This document shows positions 55,553-64,000 of a DNA stretch of 64,000 nt, piece by piece (position 1 is the stretch's first letter; every line of letters begins with the position of its first letter). This DNA is from Acuticoccus kalidii (GTDB taxonomy: Bacteria > Pseudomonadota > Alphaproteobacteria > Rhizobiales > Amorphaceae), in assembly GCF_021556395.1 (NCBI RefSeq), contig NZ_JAKGCS010000007.1:1-64000 (forward strand), given 5' to 3'. The position numbers and the translations under genes were made by a program. The notes under the pieces are model-generated. The model was given only the letters and a program-made list of their open reading frames with translations, searched no databases and had not been told where the DNA came from.

Positions 55553-57895
55553 ATGCTCAACCATTTGACCGTATCGGCGATGGCGCTGCTCGCCTTCGGA
55601 GCGAGCCACGCCGAAGCTCAGCAATGGCCGGACCGCTCAAAATTGCCCGTACCGCTCGCCCCGTTCGAGGGGACGATCGGCGAGACCTATCAGGATTCCG
55701 AACCCGATTGGCAGGAGCCGGTGGCGGCGCCGGACGGTGCACCCAACATCATTGTCATTCTGCTCGACGATGTCGGGTTCGGTCAGACCTCCACGTTCGG
55801 CGGGCTCATCCCGACCCCCGCGCTGGACCAGCTCGCTGACGAGGGTCTGCGCTTCACGCGCTTCCACACCACGGCCATTTGCGGGCCGTCGCGCGCCGCT
55901 TTGCTCACGGGACGGAACCATCATTCGAGCAGCAATGGCTTCCTGATGGAATGGGCGACGGGTTTCCCGAGCTACTCCACCATGCTGCCGCGCGAGACGG
56001 CGACCATCGGCGAAATCCTGAGGGACAACGGCTATTCCACCTGGTGGTTCGGCAAGAACCACAACACGCCGGACTGGGAACAGACCATCACCGGCCCCTT
56101 CGACCGGTGGCCGACGGGGATGGGCTTCGACTATTTCTACGGCTTCAATTCCGGTGAGACCCACCAGTATTACCCGGTGCTGTTCGAGAACACGACGCCG
56201 GTCGAGCCCGATAAGACCCCGGCAGAGGGGTACCACTTCATGACCGACATGACCGACCGGGCCATCGCGCGGATGACGTTCGCGAAGTCGGTTGCGCCGA
56301 ACAAGCCCTTCTTCATGTATTTCGCGCCGGGCGCGATGCACGCCCCGCACCACGTCACCGCCGAGTGGCGCGAAAAGTTCGACGGTGCGTTCGACATGGG
56401 CTGGGAGGCGTACCGCGAAGACGTCCTGCAGCGGCAGAAGACGATGGGAATCGTGCCGCCCGACACTGTCCTCACGCCGCGTCCCGACTGGGTTCCCGCA
56501 TGGGACACGCTCACCGACGTGCAGAAGGAGGTCTATGACGATCTCATGGAGAATTTCGCAGGCTACTTCGCCTTCACCGATCATGAGATCGGCCGCCTGC
56601 TCGATGCGGTGAAAACGCTGCCGGACGCCGAGAACACGATGGTGATCTATATCGTCGGCGACAACGGCGCCTCGTCCGAAGGCGGGCCGGACGGCACGCT
56701 GAACGAGATTATGAACCTCAACGGCATTCCCTCGAACCTTGAGGACATCAGGGCCAATCTCGATAAGCTCGGCGGGCCGCAGTCGGAGCCGCATTATCCG
56801 GTGGGCTGGGCCTGGGCGGGGAACACGCCGTTTCAATGGGTCAAACAGGTCGCCTCCCATCTCGGCGGCACGCGCAACCCGATGGTCATCAGCTGGCCGG
56901 CGCGGATCCAACACGACGACGCCCCGCGCACCGCCTTCCTGCACCTCGTCGACGTGGTGCCGACGATTCTCGAAGCCGCTCACATTCCGATGCCGCAGAC
57001 GGTGAACGGGGTCGTCCAGACGCCCCTTGAAGGCGAGAGTTTCTTCGCCAGCTTCGTCGACCCGGACTTCAAGGGCCGTACGCAGCAATATTTCGAGATC
57101 TTCTCCAACCGCGCCATGTATGCCGACGGTTGGAAGGCCAACGCCCAGCACACCTTCCCGTGGCGACAGGACTATGCACCCGGCAACTGGGACAAAGACA
57201 GGTGGGAGCTTTACAACCTCGATGAGGACTTCTCCGAGGCCAACGACCTCGCCGCCCAGTACCCCGAGAAACTCGCCGAGTTGAAATCGATGCTCGACGA
57301 GGCGTTCGAGAAATACGGCGTTCTGCCGCTCGACGATCGCGGCTCCGCGCGTCTTGCGATTGCCAAGCCGCCGGTGCCGGGCGCCGACGAGAATGCCACC
57401 ACCTTCACCTACTACGCAGGCGCCACGCGTATCGCCGAGCCTGCCGCGCCGCCGATGAAGAACCGCTCATGGACGCTCACGGCGAACGTTACCACCAAGG
57501 GGGCGGACACCGACGGTGTCATCCTGGGCTTCGGTGGGATCGCGGCCGGCTTGGTGCTCTACGTCGAGGGCGGCGTGCCGATCTTCGACTACAACCTTTT
57601 CGAAAAGCACACCGTGGTGAAGGGCACCGAGCCGTTGGCCGAGGGGGCGGCGGAGGTCACCGTCGACTTCGATTATAAGGGCGGAGCGGGCGAGGTCGGC
57701 AAGGGCGCCGAGATCGTTCTATCCGTCAATGGTCGCGACGTCGCGCGAGGTCAGATGGACTCGACCGTCGCCGGCCGCTTCGGCGTCGACACCTTCGGCA
57801 TCGGCGAGGACACCGGTCAGCCGGTCACCGAGGAGTATGACCCACCATTCCCCTTCACCGGAACGATCGAGAAGGTCGTCGTGGAGGTCCGATGA
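55553..57895 (+). CDS. Arylsulfatase (type I, formylglycine-dependent), exported
   Basis: This 780-residue sulfatase cleaves sulfate esters in the periplasm. The signal peptide ends near HAEA. Ca-binding Asp residues are in LLDDVGFG (72-73), and the modification motif C-x-P-S-R is present as [11 protein letters not shown] with Cys110, which a formylglycine-generating or anaerobic maturase must convert. The C-terminal 200 residues (after about 600) form a beta-rich domain. No maturase, sulfate exporter or sulfonate importer is nearby. It may contribute to sulfur or aryl-sulfate scavenging. The ATG at 55553 is chosen for the signal peptide. Confidence 0.93.
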   Translation: MLNHLTVSAMALLAFGASHAEAQQWPDRSKLPVPLAPFEGTIGETYQDSEPDWQEPVAAPDGAPNIIVILLDDVGFGQTSTFGGLIPTPALDQLADEGLRFTRFHTTAICGPSRAALLTGRNHHSSSNGFLMEWATGFPSYSTMLPRETATIGEILRDNGYSTWWFGKNHNTPDWEQTITGPFDRWPTGMGFDYFYGFNSGETHQYYPVLFENTTPVEPDKTPAEGYHFMTDMTDRAIARMTFAKSVAPNKPFFMYFAPGAMHAPHHVTAEWREKFDGAFDMGWEAYREDVLQRQKTMGIVPPDTVLTPRPDWVPAWDTLTDVQKEVYDDLMENFAGYFAFTDHEIGRLLDAVKTLPDAENTMVIYIVGDNGASSEGGPDGTLNEIMNLNGIPSNLEDIRANLDKLGGPQSEPHYPVGWAWAGNTPFQWVKQVASHLGGTRNPMVISWPARIQHDDAPRTAFLHLVDVVPTILEAAHIPMPQTVNGVVQTPLEGESFFASFVDPDFKGRTQQYFEIFSNRAMYADGWKANAQHTFPWRQDYAPGNWDKDRWELYNLDEDFSEANDLAAQYPEKLAELKSMLDEAFEKYGVLPLDDRGSARLAIAKPPVPGADENATTFTYYAGATRIAEPAAPPMKNRSWTLTANVTTKGADTDGVILGFGGIAAGLVLYVEGGVPIFDYNLFEKHTVVKGTEPLAEGAAEVTVDFDYKGGAGEVGKGAEIVLSVNGRDVARGQMDSTVAGRFGVDTFGIGEDTGQPVTEEYDPPFPFTGTIEKVVVEVR

Positions 57896-57925
57896 AGCGG
57901 TTCGATCCGTCCGCAACCCCTTGAT

Positions 57926-57959
57926 CGAAAACGCTGCGCCTCTCCGAGCGGCGTTTTCG
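57926..57959 (+). terminator. Terminator after the arylsulfatase gene
   Basis: A 12-bp stem with one G-T pair (CGAAAACGCTGC/GCGGCGTTTTCG, 10-nt loop) lies 31 bases after the stop. The T-run is inside the stem, so it is an imperfect rho-independent terminator. The remaining gap up to 58161 holds nothing recognisable. Confidence 0.6.
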
Positions 57960-58161
57960 AGAGAGTGCGAGACATAACCGGAAACCGCGTCGAACACCCA
58001 GCGGCCAATCGCTCGCGCGTTGGAGGGCGATGCGATCCTCTCCTGGGCAGACCTATCGCCGCGCAATCTCGTCCTTGCGATTGTGGGCGCGCCTCACTCA
58101 AATGCACCGGCCGAGGACGAGACCGGACCCGTCTCGACGGCGGATGTCGCGTGAGGAGACC

Positions 58162-58428
58162 ATGACAGACTTTTCCCGATTCACCGGGCTCACCGAGGCG
58201 CAGAAGGCGCTTTTGTCCCTCGAGGACGCGTGCGACAGGGCCGTGATCGAAGGCTTCGCCGGGGCGGACGAGGACACGCTCGCCCGCATCTCCGCCGTGC
58301 TCCACTTCTTCGAGGGCGTCCTCGAAGGGGTCTACGACCGACCCGCCGTGCCGAAATATGTCTACGCCTACGTCCCGGCCGATACCGGGTTCGCCTTCAT
58401 CGAAAACCGAGGCGGGGCGGAGCGATAA
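58162..58428 (+). CDS. Small hypothetical protein
   Basis: This 88-residue acidic protein has no recognised family. It lacks a signal peptide and membrane helix. AGGAG lies three to four bases before the ATG, which is closer than usual; an in-frame ATG at 58144 is an alternative. It contains a Tyr-rich segment KYVYAYVPAD. The gene lies between arylsulfatase and the LuxR-type regulator in the same direction. Confidence 0.5.
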   Translation: MTDFSRFTGLTEAQKALLSLEDACDRAVIEGFAGADEDTLARISAVLHFFEGVLEGVYDRPAVPKYVYAYVPADTGFAFIENRGGAER

Positions 58429-58646
58429 CGGCGCGCGCGATCGCCGAGGAGACGATGCGGGGGGCGCGCGAGAGGCCGAGGGGAACGAGCCCTCCCAAAT
58501 AAGACGGCTGGCCGCCGCGGCCAAATTGGGCGATGTGCTGGTCTCACGCGGCGATTTCACGACAATGTGGTCGCATACACGCAATATGCTGTCGCACGAG
58601 CGCGGGGGCGCGGCCCGGTTGCGACCCTGCAAGGAGACTTGCCGAA

Positions 58647-59768
58647 ATGAATGTGCCTCAGTTCGATGATGTCGTTCATGATATCTACGGGGTGGCGCTG
58701 AGCGCCGAACTTTGGCCGCAGACGCTCGACGCCGTCGCGGCGCTATCCGGGTCGAAAGGGGCGATCCTTTATGTGAAGACCCCCGACGGGTGGACCTTTC
58801 CGGTCCATTCGCCGAGCGTGACGCCCGCGCTCGAAGCCTATGTCGAGGAAGGTTGGGAAAGCCGCAATCCTTGGCTTCAAAACCGCTTGGAGGCGGGGTT
58901 CCGCATCGGTGACGTCTATCGCGATTTCGATGTCGTTACGCGCGAGGAAATGGACACGAACCCGTTCTATACGGAGTTCCTGCGCCGCTTCGGCCTCGGC
59001 CGGCAGATGGTTGCGATCATCTATTCCGAGCTCGGCAATCCGACCTGCTTCGTGGTGCACCGGGAGATGGCGAAAGGCCCGTTCGGAACGGACGAGATGC
59101 AGACCCATCTGCGGATCGCGCGCCACCTCGAACAGTCGCTGCGCATCAACACCCATCTCGGGCAACTCTCCTCCGAAAACGCATCGCTGTCGGAGGTGTT
59201 CAACACGATGAAGCGCCCCGCCTTCATCGTGGACGGGGACCTCAATCTCAAGAAGGCGAACAAAAAGGCCAGCGAGGTGCTGGGCCGCTTCTTCGTCAAC
59301 GGGGAGGGGAAGCTGGCGCCCGCCGCCTCGCACGAGACGGAGACGTTGCACTCCGCCGTCCGGCGCGCCCACGACTTTGCCGGGCAGGAGGAGGGGGATC
59401 CGAGGCCGATCACATTGTCGAGCAAAGACGGGGACGAGCGGATCGTCGTCTGGAGTGCGCCCCTCGTGGGACATTCGGCGGACGGGCTTGGGCTCGACGC
59501 GCCGGGGCGTCACGTCCTGCTCCTCGCGCAACCGCTCAGCGATCAGCAGCGGATCGATCCGACGGTGATCCGCTCGGTCTATGCGCTCACCACCGGCGAG
59601 GCGCGCCTTGCATCGGTGCTCGCGGCAGGGCGGACGGTGAAGGAGGCTGCGATCGAACTCGGCCTGGCCGAGAGCACGGCGCGGCTGGTGCTCAATCGCA
59701 TCTTCAAGAAGATGGGCGTCCACCGGCAACCCGATCTCGTCGCCCGCATCCTCGAACTCGGACGATAG
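58647..59768 (+). CDS. LuxR-type HTH transcriptional regulator with PAS-like sensor region
   Basis: This 373-residue regulator ends in a LuxR/GerE helix-turn-helix (LTTGEARLASVLAAGRTVKEAAIELGLAESTARLVLNRI...KMGV). The first 200 residues resemble an autoinducer-like or GAF/PAS input region (AFIVDGDLNLKKANKKASEVLGRF is PAS-like). The signal is unknown and no synthase is nearby. The ATG at 58647 has AAGGAG upstream. It may control the arylsulfatase locus. It is closed by a shared terminator. Confidence 0.8.
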   Translation: MNVPQFDDVVHDIYGVALSAELWPQTLDAVAALSGSKGAILYVKTPDGWTFPVHSPSVTPALEAYVEEGWESRNPWLQNRLEAGFRIGDVYRDFDVVTREEMDTNPFYTEFLRRFGLGRQMVAIIYSELGNPTCFVVHREMAKGPFGTDEMQTHLRIARHLEQSLRINTHLGQLSSENASLSEVFNTMKRPAFIVDGDLNLKKANKKASEVLGRFFVNGEGKLAPAASHETETLHSAVRRAHDFAGQEEGDPRPITLSSKDGDERIVVWSAPLVGHSADGLGLDAPGRHVLLLAQPLSDQQRIDPTVIRSVYALTTGEARLASVLAAGRTVKEAAIELGLAESTARLVLNRIFKKMGVHRQPDLVARILELGR

Positions 59769-59793
59769 GGCGACGGGACCGGCGGCGGCGAAC

Positions 59794-59822
59794 GAAACCC
59801 CGCTTGGAGGCCGCGGGGTTTC
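59794..59822. terminator. Bidirectional terminator
   Basis: A perfect 10-bp stem GAAACCCCGC/GCGGGGTTTC with a 9-nt loop, AAA on the left and TTT on the right, lies between converging genes. Confidence 0.75.
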
Positions 59823-59844
59823 TCATCGTCCGCGGCGACGACGC

Positions 59845-60171
59845 CTAGCGGTGTCGCGAGCGGGCGTTCGTGCTCAGCATCGACCCGACGACGACGCCGG
59901 CTGCAAATGCGAGGAGGCCGATCGAAGCCGACACGGTCGCGGCCGTACCGGGGTGCTCGCGCGCCGCTTCCGTTACCTCGTGCGCCTGATGGCGGACATG
60001 CCGCGCGACATCGCCGGCGCGCTTGCGCATCTCGTCATAGGTGAATTCAGCGTCCTCCATCGTGTCCGAGGCCTGCGATGCCAGGGACTTGCTAAGCCGA
60101 CCCACCTCGCGCTTGAGGCTCGAGATCTGCCGTTCGAGGTCGGCTCGGACATCGTCAGTGATGTTTGCCAT
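59845..60171 (-). CDS. DUF883/ElaB-like membrane-anchored protein
   Basis: This 108-residue protein has an amphipathic N-terminal coil (ADLERQISSLKREVGRLSKSL) and a C-terminal membrane helix (VSASIGLLAFAAGVVVGSML) followed by basic residues. This is the layout of YqjD/ElaB proteins that tether ribosomes to the membrane in stationary phase (family knowledge). The ATG at 60171 begins the coil. It is 255 bases downstream of bphP on the same strand. Confidence 0.75.
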   Translation of the reverse strand: MANITDDVRADLERQISSLKREVGRLSKSLASQASDTMEDAEFTYDEMRKRAGDVARHVRHQAHEVTEAAREHPGTAATVSASIGLLAFAAGVVVGSMLSTNARSRHR

Positions 60172-60426
60172 TTTGGACTCCGCTATCAGGAATACTGACA
60201 ATTCCAGGACGTCAGTGGAGGTTCCCACCGCGCGCCCTCGCAATCTAGGTGGGGGCGCGGGGCCGAAAATCATAGGCGTTCGGTGATGACGATCCGGCAA
60301 GGTCGCACGGAATCGCGGAAAACGGGCCGCACGGCTGGAAAAAGCCAAGACCGGCCGACCCGCGTCGCGCCCTCGTTTTCGGCGAGGCGGCGGCGGAACG
60401 GATCGTTCGGTGCGGCGTTTCGCCCG

Positions 60427-62994
60427 TCAATCGCCGGTGCGTTTCGCCACGCGGGCGAGCATTTCCATCACCGTCGCGGCCGAATAGGGCTTCTTGATCG
60501 ACGGCGTACCGGGGGCGGCCTCGTCCGGTAGGGTCAGCGTTTCGCCATAGCCCGTCGCGAAGACATAGGGCACGCCTTTCTGGTTGAGCGGCTCGATCAG
60601 CGGGAAGCTCGTCTCGTTGCCGAGATTCACGTCGAGCATCGCGACGTCGATATGCTCTTCCATGACGATCCGCATCGCGTCCGACAGGCTCATCGCGGTA
60701 AAGACGCGGGCGATACCGCCGTCGAGCAGGAACTGCTCGGCATCGAGCGCCATGATCATATTGTCTTCGACAAGGAGCGCCGTCAGCCCGGCAATGGCCT
60801 CCGTCGGCGGCACTTTCGGTGCGGGCGGCGGCGAGGGGGCGGCGTTCGAGGTGCCCAGCGAAACGACATTCGACGGCAGCACGAAGCGCGCCTCGAGGCC
60901 GGTAAGGCGCCATGACAGTGTCGCCTCGCCGCCGAGTTCGTGCGGAATCGAGCGCTCGATGATCGCCGATCCGAAGCCGCGGCGGGACGGCGCCTGGACC
61001 GGCGGACCGCCGCTCTCGCGCCAGTCGATCGTGCAGCAGGCATTGTCGTCGATCCGCCAGTCGACGTTCACGACGCCGAGCGAATCGGACAGCGCGCCAT
61101 ACTTGGCCGAGTTCGTCACCATCTCGTGGACGACGAGCGCGATCGTCGAGAATGCCTCCGCGTTCACCAGGATCGGCGGGCCGGTCAGCATAAAGCGGCC
61201 GGCTTTCTCACCGACATAGGCCTGCGCTTCGGTGCGCACGAGATCCTCGAGGCTGCGCGCGGCGAAGGCGGAATCGGTGATCTGATCGTGCGCGCGCGCG
61301 AGCGCCTGGATGCGCCCGCCGATGATGGTGGCGAAGTCGCCGATCGAACTCGCGCTGCCACGGCTTTGCAGGACGACGGCGCGGATCAGCGCCAAAATGT
61401 TGCGGACGCGGTGATTGAGCTCGGCGATCAGGAGCTCTTGCCGCTGCGAGGCGACGTCACGCAGGCGTTGGCTCTCCTCGTTGAAGCGCAGCAGCACTTC
61501 CATGATCGCAACGCGCAGCGCCTCGGCGGACTTGCGCTCCGAGGCTGTCCACGGCGCGGACCGGCCGCGCACGGTCTCCTGCCACGCCTCGAAGCTCTTG
61601 CGCGGGGTGAGGCGGGGCCCGTTGGGGCCGAAGGTCGTCTCCTTCTGGGACGGGTCGCCGGCCCAGGTCACGGTTTCCACCAGCTCGCGGCGGAAGAAGA
61701 TGAGATAATCCCGCGGCGTGCGCGAGATCGGGATCGCGAGGAGCCCCGCCGCGCGGTGGGCGAATTCGTCCGCCTTCGGATAGACCGCGCTGATTTCATC
61801 CGTCGCGTAGACGCGGCTTGCGGCCGCCCGGTTCAAGAACCGCGCGAGCCCCGGCATATCGTCCGCGAAGGGGCACGTGCCGACGGAGCGGACGTGGCCC
61901 TCCGACCATACGGCAAACCCGTCGGAGGGGATCATCTCGCGAAAGTCGCCGGCAAAATCGACCAGCTCGTCCGGCGAGGGCGAAGTGGAGACGAGGCGGC
62001 CGACCACCTTGTCGTGAAGTTCGCGGGCGGCTTCTTCGACTTCGCGCATTTCCTTGGCGCGCCGCCCCTCGATGACGAGGGCAACGATCTGGCCGAACAG
62101 TTCGAGCGTCGAGCGCAGCTCCATCGAAAGCCGGCGCGGGGCATAATGATGGAGCGCGAACAGCCCCCACAGCTCGCCGCCGATCACAATGGAGATCGAG
62201 AAGGACGCGCCGACGCCCATATTGGAGAGATACTCGATATGGATCGGCGAGACCGCGCGCGTCACCGACAGGGACAGATCGAGCACCTCGCCGTGTGGAT
62301 CGATGCCGGGGACGACCGGGATCGTGTCGCCGTTGACGTCGGCGATGATGCGGCTGCGATTCTTGACGTAGAGGCGCCGGGCCTGCGCCGGAATATCGGT
62401 CGCGGGATAGTTGAGGCCGAGAAAGGGCTCGAGCCCGCTGCGGGCCGATTCGCCGATGACGTTGCCCGATCCGTCCGGCGCGAAGCGGTAGAGCATGACC
62501 CGGTCGAACCCGGTGACGGCGCGAAGCTGGCGAACCGCCTCATTGTAGAGCGCGCCGAGCGTCGAGCAGCGTTCGATCCGCCCGATCATCGTCTTCACGA
62601 GCGTGCCGGAGTTGATGGGCGAGGGGACGAAGGGTTCCGCCTCGATCACGATCGAATGGCCGGAAATGCTGACCGCGAGGTCGAATCGCTGGCCGTGGCC
62701 GAAGAGATCGATCCCGAAAATCCGCTCCGAGCCCTCGCCGGGTGCGAGGCCCTGGAGCCGATCGCGGATGGCATGGATGCTCGAACCCGGCAGAATCTCC
62801 TGAAGCGGCAGGCCGAGACAATCCTCCGCCGCGCGGCCGACGATCTCACCGAGATTGGCCGAAACGTGTTGGACCATCCAGTCCATCGAGACGGCGACGA
62901 GATAGCCGAATGGCTGGATGCGACCAAGGAGATGGATCGGCTCGCGGTCGCAATTCGACAGGTCGACGGCGTTGATGTCAGGTTCGTCAGTCAT
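60427..62994 (-). CDS. bphP: Bacteriophytochrome histidine kinase with HWE kinase and receiver domain
   Basis: This 855-residue red/far-red photoreceptor kinase has a PAS domain with the biliverdin-attachment Cys15 (NCDREPIHLLGRIQPFG), a GAF domain with YPATDIPAQARRLY (196-209), and a PHY domain whose tongue motif is PRKSF (464-468). The HWE-type kinase follows with the phospho-acceptor His528 in ELNHRVRN and an N-box HEMVTNSAKYG. A C-terminal receiver domain (about 735-855, Asp788 in VAMLDVN) makes it a hybrid kinase. It is translationally coupled to bphO upstream. Output protein is not encoded next to it. Confidence 0.95.
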   Translation of the reverse strand: MTDEPDINAVDLSNCDREPIHLLGRIQPFGYLVAVSMDWMVQHVSANLGEIVGRAAEDCLGLPLQEILPGSSIHAIRDRLQGLAPGEGSERIFGIDLFGHGQRFDLAVSISGHSIVIEAEPFVPSPINSGTLVKTMIGRIERCSTLGALYNEAVRQLRAVTGFDRVMLYRFAPDGSGNVIGESARSGLEPFLGLNYPATDIPAQARRLYVKNRSRIIADVNGDTIPVVPGIDPHGEVLDLSLSVTRAVSPIHIEYLSNMGVGASFSISIVIGGELWGLFALHHYAPRRLSMELRSTLELFGQIVALVIEGRRAKEMREVEEAARELHDKVVGRLVSTSPSPDELVDFAGDFREMIPSDGFAVWSEGHVRSVGTCPFADDMPGLARFLNRAAASRVYATDEISAVYPKADEFAHRAAGLLAIPISRTPRDYLIFFRRELVETVTWAGDPSQKETTFGPNGPRLTPRKSFEAWQETVRGRSAPWTASERKSAEALRVAIMEVLLRFNEESQRLRDVASQRQELLIAELNHRVRNILALIRAVVLQSRGSASSIGDFATIIGGRIQALARAHDQITDSAFAARSLEDLVRTEAQAYVGEKAGRFMLTGPPILVNAEAFSTIALVVHEMVTNSAKYGALSDSLGVVNVDWRIDDNACCTIDWRESGGPPVQAPSRRGFGSAIIERSIPHELGGEATLSWRLTGLEARFVLPSNVVSLGTSNAAPSPPPAPKVPPTEAIAGLTALLVEDNMIMALDAEQFLLDGGIARVFTAMSLSDAMRIVMEEHIDVAMLDVNLGNETSFPLIEPLNQKGVPYVFATGYGETLTLPDEAAPGTPSIKKPYSAATVMEMLARVAKRTGD

Positions 62995-63677
62995 GTGTCA
63001 GCGCCGATTGCGAATGTGCTCGCCGATTGAAATAGATTAAAAGCCGCTTGCGCCGCACATGCCACTCGCGCATAATCCGAAAGTCGGATTTGTGCGGCCA
63101 GTTCATCGAACGCGGCAAAAACCGGCCCTGGCGACGCGGCGGCGTTGAGATATGCCGTTCCGGGGCGCGCGGTCGCGTCGACGCCAAAAGTGTCATCGAC
63201 AGGGGTGGCCGCAGACGGATCGCCCGTCGATCGGGACGCGCCTCGTCGTGCCCATTCCTTCAGAATCATCCGCGCTCCGAGACGTGAACCGTCGAGGACA
63301 TAGACGACGCCAGCGGCTTCCGCCACTGCCTCGTGCATCGGCCACGCGCGGCCGACATCGGACACGATCGGTTCCGTCGGAAGTGGCGTCAGGCCGAGCG
63401 CTTCCATGTCCGCGCCGAGTTCATCGTCGAGCGGGCGGCGCAGCGGGAGGATCGCCGGCGGAACGGCCTTCGCGAGCCAGGGCTCCAACACAGTGTGGCA
63501 GACATGGTTCATCCGCACGAAGGCGCGATAAATCTCGGTTTCGGACGGGTCGGCCACCGCCTCGAAGCGGCGGTCGAGTTGCGCGTGTGAGGAGGCGGTG
63601 GCTTCGCGCAGATGGCGACGGAATTGCGCGGGATCGGCGACAGACACGGCGGCAGGTGGACAGACGGATTGCAGCAT
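62991..63677 (-). CDS. bphO: Biliverdin-producing heme oxygenase (BphO type)
   Basis: This 228-residue heme oxygenase opens heme to biliverdin, the chromophore of the phytochrome. The N-terminal helix RRHLREATASSHAQLD carries the proximal His31. YVLDGSRLGARMI is the family's distal-helix segment. The last four bases overlap the bphP start (ATGA), so pigment and receptor are made together. Transcription starts in the AT-rich region beyond 63677. Confidence 0.93.
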   Translation of the reverse strand: MLQSVCPPAAVSVADPAQFRRHLREATASSHAQLDRRFEAVADPSETEIYRAFVRMNHVCHTVLEPWLAKAVPPAILPLRRPLDDELGADMEALGLTPLPTEPIVSDVGRAWPMHEAVAEAAGVVYVLDGSRLGARMILKEWARRGASRSTGDPSAATPVDDTFGVDATARPGTAYLNAAASPGPVFAAFDELAAQIRLSDYARVACAAQAAFNLFQSASTFAIGADT

Positions 63678-64000
63678 TCACGACCTATGGGGCCGCCGCG
63701 GGGAACAACGCAAGCGCACCCGATGGAAGACGACGACATTTAACTTCCCCCGAAGCCTACCTAGGGCGCTTTCATCAATTGTCTTCAAGCATGCGGCGCT
63801 GTTATCCAAAATAAGGGTGTGGCCGCCGATATGACGCACACAAGCGGCGTTGGCCCCGTACATCCTGGTTTCGAGCGGTCCGCCGGCCGTCAGCGGAGCA
63901 AATGGAGCCGCAACATAATTCTTAGAATATACCTGGTATATTAACGGCATCCCATTCAGCAGGGCACGCGTAGCCTGTGAATACGTGCGGCGTCCACCTT
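63678..64000. other. Right-edge intergenic region upstream of bphO
   Basis: These 323 bases contain no supported gene. The section 63915-63950 is strikingly AT-rich and holds nested palindromes (separate entry). The rest shows no recognised element before the window edge. Confidence 0.45.
63918..63942. promoter_or_regulatory. Nested palindromes upstream of bphO, candidate operator
   Basis: ATTCT-T-AGAAT (63918-63928) overlaps a longer palindrome AATATACC-T-GGTATATT (63926-63942), each with perfect arms around one base. This AT-rich block in GC-rich DNA resembles operators of small helix-turn-helix dimers. It lies about 240 bases before bphO and may also serve a gene outside the window. Confidence 0.45.

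Noticed and set aside
60940-63030. Open frame of nearly 700 codons opposite bphP
   Set aside because: It lies antisense to bphP, whose domains are unmistakable.
63678-63950. 90-codon open frame on the minus strand upstream of bphO
   Set aside because: It has no family similarity, atypical composition, and covers the AT-rich palindromes that look like an operator.

Overview
The window is GC-rich alphaproteobacterial chromosome, densely packed with genes. Protein sequence style and gene sets (SUF operon with sufT, BphO/BphP, DUF3971 protein next to tyrS/anmK, many ABC importers) suggest a member of the Hyphomicrobiales or a close relative; the species cannot be fixed from sequence alone. There is no rRNA, prophage, insertion sequence or CRISPR array. 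One tRNA gene, Leu(UAA), is present.

Region 175-10000 is the most unusual part. A leftward polar-amino-acid ABC importer (ATPase, two permeases, binding protein) diverges from a rightward set: a short-chain dehydrogenase, an ATP-NAD-kinase/AcoX-like protein, a pair of proteins homologous to the split glycine dehydrogenase GcvPA/GcvPB but altered in family-defining motifs, and an aldo-keto reductase fused to a RidA domain. No GcvT or GcvH is present. I read this as a self-contained uptake-plus-conversion cluster for an unknown amino acid or amine, probably not glycine cleavage.

Region 10022-20846 is housekeeping and envelope: a SulP/universal-stress pair, an extensin-like protein, a ferritin-like DUF455 protein, a one-cysteine PrxQ, a large AsmA/DUF3971 protein, and tyrS and anmK, whose face-to-face start codons share an 8-bp palindrome. 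Region 20896-28570 holds an alpha/beta hydrolase diverging from a complete SUF iron-sulfur operon (IscS-like desulfurase, sufB, sufC, sufD, sufS, sufT, sufA-like) that ends in a strong terminator.

Region 28591-36750 has a GGDEF-like protein, a DEAD-box helicase, a gamma-glutamyltransferase-like enzyme, a tandem array of hairpins, and a secreted subtilase with a collagen-like N-terminal half diverging from an ECF sigma/anti-sigma pair. Region 37041-45785 has a GntR regulator, a degenerate M20 hydrolase facing an intact M20 hydrolase, a ribose-type ABC importer, a mannitol-dehydrogenase-family enzyme and glutathione-dependent formaldehyde dehydrogenase.

Region 45956-54974 has an ABC exporter, an amidase, a Na/Pi symporter and a phnDCEE importer; a Pho-box-like repeat lies between the last two. 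Region 54975-64000 has a long non-coding stretch, an arylsulfatase, a LuxR-type regulator, a DUF883-like membrane protein, and a translationally coupled bphO-bphP phytochrome operon preceded by an AT-rich palindromic operator. In all three binding-protein-dependent importers, the binding-protein gene is followed by a strong hairpin before the next transporter gene.
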